Both the position numbers and the translations under genes were made by a program. Below are positions 18,767 through 27,785 of a stretch of 33,285 nucleotides of DNA, piece by piece. The DNA is from an uncultured Clostridium sp. (GTDB lineage: Bacteria; Bacillota; Clostridia; TANB77; CAG-508), in contig CAMMDS010000015.1 of assembly GCA_946495655.1 (NCBI GenBank), positions 1 to 33,285 on the forward strand. Reading direction: 5' to 3'. Numbering within the stretch: the stretch's first letter is position 1; the number at the start of each line of letters is the position of its first letter. The notes beneath the pieces are model-generated. The model saw only the letters and a program-made list of their open reading frames with translations. It was not told the origin of the DNA and searched no databases.

Positions 18767-19384
18767 CTATTCAACAATCAATTCATCTTTGTCATTTATA
18801 TATGCAGAAGTTTTGACTTTTTTTATCTCTTCTTCGTTTTTTTCAATTTCTTTTACTATGTCTGCTATCCTAATTTGAACTGCATCTATCTCAGATGCCT
18901 CTATAACTGCATCTTTGTTTCCTTTCGCACCTGCGTGTGCAAGACCTCTTAGAATTCCCAAAATCACGATGTTTTCACTTGCTATTACTTCCGCTCCTGC
19001 ATTTACATCTCCAATAATTACCAAACTTCCTTCAAATTCTAACCTTTGTCCTGATCTCAATGAACCTTTATGAAATTTTGTTTCCGATGTTGCCACTTCT
19101 TTATAGAATGTTTTTTTAATACCATGTAATCCTAAAACTTTTGGACTATCAAATTCTATTTGAACATCAATAAATTTCTTTATTATTGTCTGGATTTCAT
19201 CCATTTCCTTATTTTTTAAGACTTTTCCAGTGATTAATATTGGAGTTTTATCTTCTTTATATAAATTCTTTAATTCTATGATTTTTTTTCTTAGTTCAGA
19301 TATAATTTCTCTTTGTTCAGCATTTTCTTCTATTTTTATAATAACTTGATTCTTTTTTATACTAATACTTATACAATTACTCAT
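18767..19384 (-). CDS. minC: Septum site-determining protein MinC
   Basis: Inhibitor of FtsZ assembly that restricts division to mid-cell. It has 205 residues: an N-terminal FtsZ-binding domain (about 1-100) and a C-terminal beta-helix domain with the signature SLVIIGDVNAGAEVIASENI followed by LRGLAHAGAKGN. The ATG at 19384 has only a weak AGTGAG ribosome site. It lies 17 bases after the frameshift-corrected end of mrdA, as in clostridial mre-min operons, but it is followed directly by a terminator. No minD or minE is present downstream, although they usually follow minC. MinC needs MinD for membrane recruitment, so minD must be elsewhere or replaced. Confidence 0.95.
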   Translation of the reverse strand: MSNCISISIKKNQVIIKIEENAEQREIISELRKKIIELKNLYKEDKTPILITGKVLKNKEMDEIQTIIKKFIDVQIEFDSPKVLGLHGIKKTFYKEVATSETKFHKGSLRSGQRLEFEGSLVIIGDVNAGAEVIASENIVILGILRGLAHAGAKGNKDAVIEASEIDAVQIRIADIVKEIEKNEEEIKKVKTSAYINDKDELIVE

Positions 19385-19401
19385 AATTTCACACTCACTT
19401 T

Positions 19402-21481
19402 TTATCTAACACTTTCTATACTTGAATTTGCATTTTTATCCTCTGTTACTTTTTCTGAGTTCATTCCAAAGTACTCTTCCATTATTTCTTTTGCCACTCC
19501 TGCTGTATAACCTCCTGAACCGAGCTTTTTCTACAAGTACCACAACAGCAATTTCTGGATTTTCATATGGAGCGAATCCAACAAACCATCCATGAGCTTC
19601 ACCATCCACTCCTGTCTGCGCAGAACCTGTTTTACCTGCTATGTCTATATCAAAATCTGCAAATGTTGAATATGCTGTTCCTCCTGATTCACTTGTAACT
19701 CCTTTCATTCCTTTTCTAATAGCATCTAAATTTTCTTTTGATACATCTAAATCCTCTTTATTTTCATTTTCCGTTCCAAGTGTTTCCTTTGTATGATTTT
19801 CTATCTCTTCTTTTGATACTTCTGTTCCATCAGGATTTATTATAGATTTAATTAAAGTTACATCAACATTTTTTCCTCCATTAGCAACCATGCTAACATA
19901 TCTAGCCATTTGTATTGGAGTAAAATTATTATAACTTTGTCCTATAGCTGCTGATAAAGTATCTGATATATACCATCCGTTTCCAAGAGTTTCAGCATAC
20001 TCTCTAGATGCGACTGTACCTCTTGCTTCTCCTAGTAATTCTATTCCTGTTCTCTTGCCCAATCCATAATATCCTGCATATTCTGCTATTGTATCTATTC
20101 CTAGTCTATATCCTAAGTCATAGAAGAAATAATTACAAGAATATTTTATCGCTTGAGTGAGGTTTAAATATCCATGTCCAACACCATAACTTCTATAGTA
20201 CCAACATGCTTGTCTATCTCCATATGGGTATATTCCATTATCATTAATTAATGTGGTCGGTGTTATTTCACCTGTATCTAATCCTGCTGTTGCCACTACC
20301 ATTTTAAATGTAGAACCTGGTGCATATACTCCACCTATTGCTCTATTCATATATTTACCAGTAGTATCATCTGCATCATATTCTTCAGCATATTTTTCTG
20401 GATTATAATCCGGATAGCTTGCCATTGCAAGAATTTCTCCAGTATTTACATTCATTACAACTACTGCTCCAGCATCTGCATCGCTTTTTTCACCATATTT
20501 TCCAGCAGCTATATCTTTAATATTTTTTTCCAAAGCATCTTCGGCAACTTTTTGTAAGTTTGCATCTATTGTTAATACAACATCTGAACCCGCTATAGCT
20601 TCCTCTGAAATGTATTCACTGGTAATTGCTCCATCCACTGTCATATCTACTTGTTTTGTTCCATCTGTTCCCTTAAGATACTCCTCAAATACTTTTTGTA
20701 TTCCATCTTTTCCTATTATATCATCATTTCTATAACTATCTTTTCTTTCTTCGTATTCTTCTGCATTAATTGCTCCAACATATCCTAGTACATGAGATGC
20801 AAGATTACCTGAAGTATAAGAAACTATTGGTTCCGTAACAACATTCATTCCTGCTAACTTCGCATTTTGTTCTCTAATTTGTACTGCTGATGTGTTGCTT
20901 ATATCTCTTGCTATTATTACAGATTTTGTATTACTATATCCATTTCTTGTAATTTCATATCTTACAGCCATAATTTTCCTTGCTTGATTCACATCATTTT
21001 CTGATATCTCATATTTTTCTTTTAATGCATAAAAAGCTTGTTCTGCATTAAAATTTTCATCTATATCGTTACTATTCTTCCATTCTTTTTGTTCTTCTTC
21101 GCTTTCCATTGTAAATTTGAATGGATTTACCTCTATTGGAAGATTATCTACAAACTCATCTTTATTTGATTCTAATATTTCTATAAATTTTTTAATAGAT
21201 TCATTAAGTTCCGAATCTGTAACCTTTGTACTATATATTTCTACACTATATCCAGTTTCTGTTCTAACTAATTCTATTCCAGTTCTATCTTTTATAGTTC
21301 CTCTTGCGGCTCTTACTGCAGTTTCTCTAGTTAGACGAGAATTAGATGTTTCTCTATACTCTTCACCATGCACAATTTGCAGGTTAAAAAGTTGTATAAG
21401 TAAAATAATACCAATTATGTATACAATAGTTGTAAGTATATTGTATCTTATCCTGTCATTCTGTCCTTTACTTTCTTTCAA
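19402..21481 (-). CDS. mrdA: Penicillin-binding protein 2 (elongasome transpeptidase), with +1 frameshift at a CGG codon near the C-terminus
   Basis: Class B PBP that cross-links lateral-wall peptidoglycan together with RodA/MreB. It has one N-terminal membrane helix, a dimerisation domain and a transpeptidase domain with PGSTFK (SxxK), SCN (SxN) and AGKTGSAQTG (KTG). TTG start at 21481 with AGGTGG 7 bases upstream; no ATG is available before the membrane helix. At codon 654 the zero frame reads GCT CGG TTC and continues into 27 unrelated residues, stopping at 19436. Skipping the C gives GCT GGT TCA and restores the expected VEKAGSGGYTAGVAKEIMEE ending, stopping at 19402 (692 residues). The zero-frame product keeps all catalytic motifs but loses the last conserved beta-strand and helix. 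Confidence 0.93.
19520..19522 (-). other. +1 frameshift site in mrdA (GCT CGG T)
   Basis: In-frame CGG. Skipping its C converts VEKA-RFRRLY into the conserved VEKA-GSGGYTAG motif at the end of PBP2. It has the same form as the spoIIE and mreB sites: a CGG whose +1 reading is a Gly codon. Confidence 0.88.
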
Positions 21482-21502
21482 TTACTCACCACCTTTTGAG
21501 TT

Positions 21503-22042
21503 TTAAAAATACCTAGTAAGTATATTCTTTGTTTTGAATATTTCTTCCAAAGCATGTCCTAATTTCTGTATTAAAGCATATATAACAATAGAAATTAAAA
21601 GGTTATATATTGTTTCTATTAATAATATTTTTAAAAAGCTTATTATTTCTACATTTATATCTAAAGTTATTGCATTAAATATATAGCAACCAAGTTCGTA
21701 TATTACAGTACTTCCAGCAATCATAAGCATTATTGTGATTCTACTTTCTTTTGAAAAATTTTTATCAAGATATTCTCCTAAAAGCCCTATAATTCCAAAC
21801 ATAACACAAGATATTCCAATTTGACGTCCAATTACGATATCTATAAAAAGTCCAAATATGATTCCTAAAATTAATCCTAACTTTTTACCAGCAAATAGTC
21901 CTATGAATAATATGTAAATTATAAATAAGTTCGGTTTTACACCTGCAATTGTAAACCAGGTAAAGAAATTTGCTTGTAAAAAATATATTATTAAAAAAGC
22001 CACTATTAACAATATCACTGCTACTACTTTTTTCAAGTCCAC
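21503..22042 (-). CDS. mreD: Rod shape-determining protein MreD
   Basis: Small integral membrane protein of the elongasome, 179 residues with about five to six hydrophobic helices and little else, as usual for MreD. Recognisable are an N-terminal FLQANFFTWFTIAGVKPNL and a central GLILGIIFGLFIDIVIGRQIG, typical of the family. GTG start with AAAGGAAG just upstream. Lies between mreC and mrdA. Sequence conservation is low in this family, but position and topology make the call safe. Confidence 0.9.
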   Translation of the reverse strand: MDLKKVVAVILLIVAFLIIYFLQANFFTWFTIAGVKPNLFIIYILFIGLFAGKKLGLILGIIFGLFIDIVIGRQIGISCVMFGIIGLLGEYLDKNFSKESRITIMLMIAGSTVIYELGCYIFNAITLDINVEIISFLKILLIETIYNLLISIVIYALIQKLGHALEEIFKTKNILTRYF

Positions 22043-22101
22043 AATCTTCCTTTCTATTATTTATAACTTACAATTTAATCTAGTTTTAAATAATTTAATT
22101 T

Positions 22102-22929
22102 TTATTCGCTAACACTATTTGTTATTACAAGCACAGTATTAAGTTTATTAAAATCAACTGCAGTTTCTACTAATGCATACCTATCAGTTATATTATTCGT
22201 ATTTACTACTTCTGTTATTGTACCTATATGTATTCCTTTTGGATATATTCCACCTATTCCAGAAGTTTCCACACTATCTCCTTCTAGCACAACAGCATCT
22301 GTAGGAATAAATGTAGCTCTTAATGTAGATTTACTATCTAAAGTACCTTGTACAACTATTGTATCTTCTGTTGTACTTATTTTGCTTGTTACTGCTGACG
22401 CTGTATCTACAATTGTTTGAACTTTTGCAGTGTTATCTGTTACAGAAATCACATGTCCAACTAAACCACTATCTGCTATAACTGTCATATCATTTTTTAT
22501 TCCATCATCAGAGCCTACATTTATAACTATAGTACTACTGTAATTACTAATATCCCTATTAATTACATCTGCAGGGATAGTATTATAGTCTTTATATTTG
22601 TCTTTTAAATTAACATATTCTTTCAATGTTTCATTTTCCGCTTTTATAATTTCTAATTCCCTTAATGATTGTTCTAATTCGCTATTTTTATTTCTAAGTT
22701 CTTCATTTTCTGCTTTTAAGGTATCCATATCAGCAAAAAAACTATCATTACCAGATATTTTATTTTTCAAATAAGTAAATCCATTTTGTATAGGCATTAC
22801 AAAAATATTACATATATCTTGTACATATGTAAGTTGGTTTGCATTACTATTTGAAAAAATAACTAATAGGATTATAATTATAATGGTTATTACAACCCCT
22901 ATAATTCCACGTTTTTTGCTTTTATACAT
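22102..22929 (-). CDS. mreC: Rod shape-determining protein MreC
   Basis: Extracytoplasmic scaffold that links MreB to PBP2. It has 275 residues: short basic N-terminus, one membrane helix (about 9-27), a coiled coil rich in Glu/Leu/Asn (about 68-115, ..LKAENEELRNKNSELEQSL..), then the two-lobed beta domain with GSDDGIKNDMTVI and GLVGHVISV. Length is typical. ATG start with AAGGAATG upstream, 24 bases after the mreB stop. Confidence 0.95.
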   Translation of the reverse strand: MYKSKKRGIIGVVITIIIIILLVIFSNSNANQLTYVQDICNIFVMPIQNGFTYLKNKISGNDSFFADMDTLKAENEELRNKNSELEQSLRELEIIKAENETLKEYVNLKDKYKDYNTIPADVINRDISNYSSTIVINVGSDDGIKNDMTVIADSGLVGHVISVTDNTAKVQTIVDTASAVTSKISTTEDTIVVQGTLDSKSTLRATFIPTDAVVLEGDSVETSGIGGIYPKGIHIGTITEVVNTNNITDRYALVETAVDFNKLNTVLVITNSVSE

Positions 22930-22953
22930 ACTAGCTAATCATTCCTTTTCTTT

Positions 22954-24007
<1,054 letters not shown>

Positions 24008-24697
24008 TTAACTATTATTTTTTAAATAGAAAATGCTTTCAAATCCATAATCTCCAATTATAATATGATCTAATAATTCAACTCCAATAATTTTTGATGC
24101 TTGTGCTAATCTTTCCGTAAAATCAAAATCTTTTTGGCTTGGGGTTGGATCTCCACTTGGGTGATTATGAACCAAAATAATCTTTGGTGCTCCTAATTTA
24201 ATAGCTTCTTGTAATACATCTTTTGGTTTTAATATTGCAGAATTGGTTCCTCCAAAACATACATCTACAATCTTTATTACTATATTCTTAGAATTAAGAA
24301 TTAAAGTTTTGACAATTTCTCTTTTTTCAAATTTCATTTCTTCTGTTAATAACTCTGCTACATCTTTTGGTGAATTAATTTGTATTTGACTTGTATCCAG
24401 TGGTTTAGACATTCTTTTAGTTAGTTCGCAGATTGCTTTTAATTGTATGGCCTTTACTTTGCCTATCCCCTTTATACTCATAAATTCTTCTATAGATATA
24501 TTCTGCAAAAATCTTAAGTTGTTTTCTCCATTTTTTTCTAATGATAATATTTTTTGCGCAATATTTACACTGCTCTCTTCTCTTGTTCCACTTTTTATTA
24601 TTATTGCTATTAATTCTGCATTTGACAATGCTCTTTCTCCATACATCTCTAATTTTTCGTATGGTCTTTCTGATATAGGAAGCTCTTTCATTTTCAT
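24008..24697 (-). CDS. radC: RadC family JAB/MPN-domain protein
   Basis: About 229 residues. An N-terminal helix-hairpin-helix-like part (SIKGIGKVKAIQLKAICEL) precedes a C-terminal JAMM metalloprotease-like domain with the metal motif HNHPSGDPTPSQKD (HxH-x7-S-x2-D). The name comes from an old DNA-repair assignment; the biochemical role is unsettled. An in-frame TTG at 24706 is possible, but AAAGGA fits the ATG at 24697. It sits 21 bases before mreB, the standard clostridial order. Confidence 0.95.
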   Translation of the reverse strand: MKMKELPISERPYEKLEMYGERALSNAELIAIIIKSGTREESSVNIAQKILSLEKNGENNLRFLQNISIEEFMSIKGIGKVKAIQLKAICELTKRMSKPLDTSQIQINSPKDVAELLTEEMKFEKREIVKTLILNSKNIVIKIVDVCFGGTNSAILKPKDVLQEAIKLGAPKIILVHNHPSGDPTPSQKDFDFTERLAQASKIIGVELLDHIIIGDYGFESIFYLKNNS

Positions 24698-24766
24698 AGA
24701 TATCAAATCCTTTCTATTAGCCCCCTATATTTTTATTATCTCAAAATTTAACTAGATATTATATCT

Positions 24767-25024
24767 CTATATTTTCTTATATATAAATATAGCAAGAATC
24801 ATTCCAATAATACTTGAAATATTTATTTTGAACATAAGTCCAAAAGTAACTGTAATTACTTGTAAGTCTATGGTAATTGGATTTGATATTCCAAATTCTT
24901 CTCCATATGAAAGCCACCACAAAAAGTCAACTTGTGATGCTAGTTCTCCAAGTAGTCCTCCTACTACAATTCCACATAATATAAATAATATAAGTATCCA
25001 TATATTTTTTTCTCTTGTTGCCAT
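24767..25024 (-). CDS. DUF4321 membrane protein
   Basis: An 85-residue protein with two hydrophobic helices, one near the N-terminus (IWILILFILCGIVVGGLLGEL) and one at the C-terminus (SIIGMILAIFIY). The central part (LQVITVTFGLMFKINI) matches DUF4321 proteins as I remember them. GAGGAGG precedes the ATG. It is the first gene of the operon leading to radC and mreB, a recurrent position for this family in Clostridia. Function unknown; the neighbourhood suggests the cell envelope. Confidence 0.85.
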   Translation of the reverse strand: MATREKNIWILILFILCGIVVGGLLGELASQVDFLWWLSYGEEFGISNPITIDLQVITVTFGLMFKINISSIIGMILAIFIYKKI

Positions 25025-25074
25025 ATTTATTATATCCTCCTCTTTTGCATATATTCACAATTTTATACTTATGT

Positions 25075-25103
25075 ATTATATCTTGTATAGCAATTTTTTT
25101 CAA
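25075..25103 (-). promoter_or_regulatory. Sigma-A promoter of the DUF4321-radC-mre-mrdA-minC operon
   Basis: On the minus strand TTGAAA (25098-25103), a 17-base spacer, and a perfect TATAAT (25075-25080), about 50 bases upstream of the DUF4321 start. Confidence 0.75.
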
Positions 25104-25270
25104 GATTTCTAGGAAAGTTTTTCTATTTATTTTTTTTTAATATTATGTTAAAATATTTTTATCAAAATCTCTTTTAATTTATTTGTTTTTATGATATATT
25201 TATAGTTACCTTTTTTTAAATATAAAATATAATAATAATATAATTAAAAGTTATTGGAGGACTTTTTTTA

Positions 25271-25912
25271 ATGAAATTTGAAAAGCTTAATGAAAATAAA
25301 ATAAGAATAACTCTATCAATGCATGATTTGGAAGAGAAAGATATAAATTTTCATGATTTTATGTCTAATTCCATTGAAACACAAGATTTATTTCTAGATA
25401 TGCTTGAAGAGGCAGAAGAAAAAATCGGTTTTAAAACAAGAGATTGTAAAGTAAAAATAGAAGCTTTAGCAATGACAGAAGAAGATTTTGTTCTTACTAT
25501 TACTAAAATTGCATCAGATACTAATAAAAAACATCTATATGTTTCTCCTAAAAAGAAACCAAAAGCTAAAAGAAAATGTTCAAATATAAATAGCACTTAT
25601 TTAATTTATAAATTCAATTCATTTGATGATTACTGTAATTTTATTGAATTTATGGTACATAATAACCTTTCTGATTCAACTAAGGTCTCTGAAAAAATTA
25701 GTGTTTATTTATATAATGATTTATACTATCTTGTTCTAAATAATTTGAACACACAATATAAAAATATAGCAAAATTTTATACAGGGATTACTGAATTTGG
25801 ATCTTATGTAGCAAATCCCGATTTATTTATTAGTAGATTATATGAATCTGGAGCATTAGTTATAAAGAATAATGCTTTTAAAAGAAGTTTATCACACTTT
25901 CAAAACAAATAA
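25271..25912 (+). CDS. MecA-family adaptor protein
   Basis: A 213-residue protein of the MecA family, which deliver substrates to ClpC-ClpP for degradation. The N-terminal domain opens MKFEKLNENKIRITLSMHDL, followed by the typical LEEKDINFHDFMSNSIETQ and LFLDMLEEAEEKIGF stretches. A Lys-rich linker (KKPKAKRK) leads to the C-terminal ClpC-binding-like domain (YKFNSFDDYCNFIEF...). TTGGAGGAC precedes the ATG. It is a single gene between the divergent mre operon and a convergent M23 peptidase. Substrates in this organism cannot be inferred. Confidence 0.88.
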   Translation: MKFEKLNENKIRITLSMHDLEEKDINFHDFMSNSIETQDLFLDMLEEAEEKIGFKTRDCKVKIEALAMTEEDFVLTITKIASDTNKKHLYVSPKKKPKAKRKCSNINSTYLIYKFNSFDDYCNFIEFMVHNNLSDSTKVSEKISVYLYNDLYYLVLNNLNTQYKNIAKFYTGITEFGSYVANPDLFISRLYESGALVIKNNAFKRSLSHFQNK

Positions 25913-25933
25913 ATAATAATTTATTCTAAAACT

Positions 25934-25973
25934 AACCCCCAAAAGTTAGGATTCCACTTAACCTTTGGAGGTT
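25934..25973. terminator. Hairpin terminator between mecA-like gene and M23 peptidase
   Basis: Arms AACCCCCAAAAGTTA (25934-25948) and TTAACCTTTGGAGGTT (25958-25973). The minus-strand transcript pairs fully if G-U pairs are counted and is followed by AGTTTTAG, so it mainly serves the M23 gene. On the plus strand two mismatches remain, but TTTATTTTA follows, so it may work both ways. Confidence 0.75.
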
Positions 25974-25992
25974 TATTTTATTGATATATACA

Positions 25993-27000
25993 TTAATATA
26001 CATAATTTTGAGGATTATATGTAACTCCATTTTTCCTTACTTCTAAATGTAAATGATTTCCTGTTGAATTACCTGTTGATCCAACTTTAGCAATGACCTC
26101 TCCTTGACTTACACTCTGTCCTGCTGACACTAATAGAGAACTACAATGAGCATAAACAGTAGTAACACCATTTCCATGAGAAATAATAACATAATTTCCA
26201 AATCCATCTCCGGCATTTCCAGAATAAGTTACTGTTCCTGCAGCAGCTGCTTTTATTGGAGTTCCATATGGTGCAGAGATATCTAATCCAGCATGAGTAT
26301 GGTCTCTTACACTATCATTACTTCCATATCTTGAAGTTATTACTCCAGAAACAGGATTAATTAAGCTTATTCCTAAGCTTACATTAGAATATGAGTTTCC
26401 AGTACTATAATTAGAAGCTGGTGCTGATGAATATGTAACTGTCCTTACCACTACTTTTTCTTCGTATAACTTAGATACACACTTTTCTACACTTGTAAAT
26501 TCTTTCAATTCTTTTCCATACTTTTCTACAATTCCAAGGTCATCTTGATTTGCACTATCTTTTTTTTCTAATTTGTCAATTACTTCTTCTGCATCCTTAA
26601 AAGAAGACAAATAAAATTTTTCTTCTTTATCTTCAGTTATAGCATAATATTTATAGTATGGTGTGCCATTTTCTGTAACTTTATTATATATTTCATCATC
26701 ATTAGTTTCTACATCTTTTTTTAATAGGCACAATTCATATGTTGGCATAGCATCTATTTGAATAAAAGCTATATTTTTCTCTTCATCTTCAGAAATATAA
26801 CTATTAATTCTCTCTTGCAACTCACTTTTATTTGATGTAAAACCTATAACTTCTCCATTTAAACTAACCTCATATGTAGGATTATAAAATAATACTACTA
26901 ATCCTATTAGAACTATTGCAGATAGAAACATAAGAATTAATAGTTTTATTGATTTTCTTGTAGTTATTGCTACTTTTCTTAAAATATTAATGTTAAACAT
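25993..27000 (-). CDS. Membrane-anchored M23 (LytM-type) endopeptidase
   Basis: About 335 residues: basic N-terminus, one membrane helix (LLILMFLSAIVLIGLVVLFY), an extracytoplasmic helical/beta region with a GEVIGFTSNKSELQERINSY motif, and a C-terminal M23 domain. The metal and catalytic residues are all present: HAGLD (H and D), YAHC and HLHLE, so it should be an active peptidoglycan endopeptidase, unlike degenerate SpoIIQ homologues. The layout resembles clostridial SpoIIQ-like or general wall hydrolases; which one cannot be told. The in-frame ATG at 27018 has no ribosome site, whereas AGGGAAAGGA lies directly before the ATG at 27000. Single-gene unit. Confidence 0.9.
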   Translation of the reverse strand: MFNINILRKVAITTRKSIKLLILMFLSAIVLIGLVVLFYNPTYEVSLNGEVIGFTSNKSELQERINSYISEDEEKNIAFIQIDAMPTYELCLLKKDVETNDDEIYNKVTENGTPYYKYYAITEDKEEKFYLSSFKDAEEVIDKLEKKDSANQDDLGIVEKYGKELKEFTSVEKCVSKLYEEKVVVRTVTYSSAPASNYSTGNSYSNVSLGISLINPVSGVITSRYGSNDSVRDHTHAGLDISAPYGTPIKAAAAGTVTYSGNAGDGFGNYVIISHGNGVTTVYAHCSSLLVSAGQSVSQGEVIAKVGSTGNSTGNHLHLEVRKNGVTYNPQNYVY

Positions 27001-27083
27001 TCCTTTCCCTAAGCACATATTCTTATAAAATTACTTATTTTACAAAAATATGGTACTAATAAAATTTTAACATTAGTATTTTA

Positions 27084-27131
27084 TATTAAAAAAAGATTTT
27101 AAACAATTTTTAAATCTGTTTAAAATCTTTT
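27084..27131 (-). terminator. Rho-independent terminator of the CotF-like pair
   Basis: Perfect 15-bp stem AAAAGATTTTAAACA (27091-27105) / TGTTTAAAATCTTTT (27117-27131), followed on the minus strand by seven Ts. It lies about 65 bases after the second CotF-like gene. Confidence 0.88.
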
Positions 27132-27195
27132 CTTATCTTTATTTTATTTCTAAATGCTCTACTTTACTTTTGATTTCTTCTTTTTTCTAGTTATT

Positions 27196-27438
27196 TTATT
27201 GTACCTCAGTCTTTACAGTTTGTATTTCCGTAACAGTTGCAGGTTGTGCTGGTTTGTAATATCCTTTAGCTTGAGCTGTTTTAAAAAGCTCGTATTGGAA
27301 ACTTTCGTCATTATTTCTAATTTGTTGTAATGTTTGTCTTAATTGCATATTTTCTGTCTCAGATATAGCAGTTTGATATGAACCTAGGCTAGCTTTAACA
27401 CCTGCTAAAATATCATTTACCATAGTTTTTTCATCCAT
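27196..27438 (-). CDS. CotF-family spore coat-like protein (80 aa)
   Basis: An 80-residue helical protein resembling half of the CotF coat family: MVNDILAGVKASLGSYQTAI, then LRQTLQQIRNNDESFQYELF and a KTAQAKGYYKPA tail, the usual end of CotF/YhcQ-type proteins. The reading frame extends to a TTG at 27453, but GGAGG sits between, so the ATG at 27438 is the start. It lies 17 bases after its partner gene; the two probably act together, in the spore coat by analogy. Confidence 0.85.
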   Translation of the reverse strand: MDEKTMVNDILAGVKASLGSYQTAISETENMQLRQTLQQIRNNDESFQYELFKTAQAKGYYKPAQPATVTEIQTVKTEVQ

Positions 27439-27455
27439 TATATTTACCTCCAAAC

Positions 27456-27644
27456 TTAATTATTTAAAAAAGACATTAATTTTTGTTTTGTATTCAAACT
27501 ATCTTGAGCAGCTTTAGTGAACATTTGCTTTATTTGTGGGTCTACTGCTTGTGAAGCATATGTGTTCAATTTTTGGTATGATGTTTCGTGTGAACCTATA
27601 AAATGTCTTAAATTTTGTAATTCTACTTGACTAAGATTTGCCAT
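27456..27644 (-). CDS. CotF-family small protein (62 aa)
   Basis: A 62-residue helical protein: MANLSQVELQNLRHFIGSHE, then YQKLNTYASQAVDPQIKQMF and a short Lys/Ser end. It resembles the other half of the ferritin-like CotF fold and may pair with the 80-residue protein next to it to complete a four-helix bundle; that is inference. AAAGGAATG precedes the ATG. First gene of the pair. Confidence 0.82.
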   Translation of the reverse strand: MANLSQVELQNLRHFIGSHETSYQKLNTYASQAVDPQIKQMFTKAAQDSLNTKQKLMSFLNN

Positions 27645-27704
27645 TTTTAAATCATTCCTTTCATTATTATTCTTAGAATATTATGTTTCAAATTTTAATT
27701 TTTT

Positions 27705-27742
27705 ATACAAAAAAAGCAAATAAAATAATATTATTTGCTTTT
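27705..27742 (-). terminator. Rho-independent terminator of pcrA
   Basis: Stem AAAAGCAAATAA (27712-27723) / TTATTTGCTTTT (27731-27742), followed on the minus strand by a T run. It lies about 45 bases beyond the pcrA stop. Confidence 0.85.
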
Positions 27743-27785
27743 GAAAATTATTAAATTTTAATAAAAATTTATTATATTTGATTTT

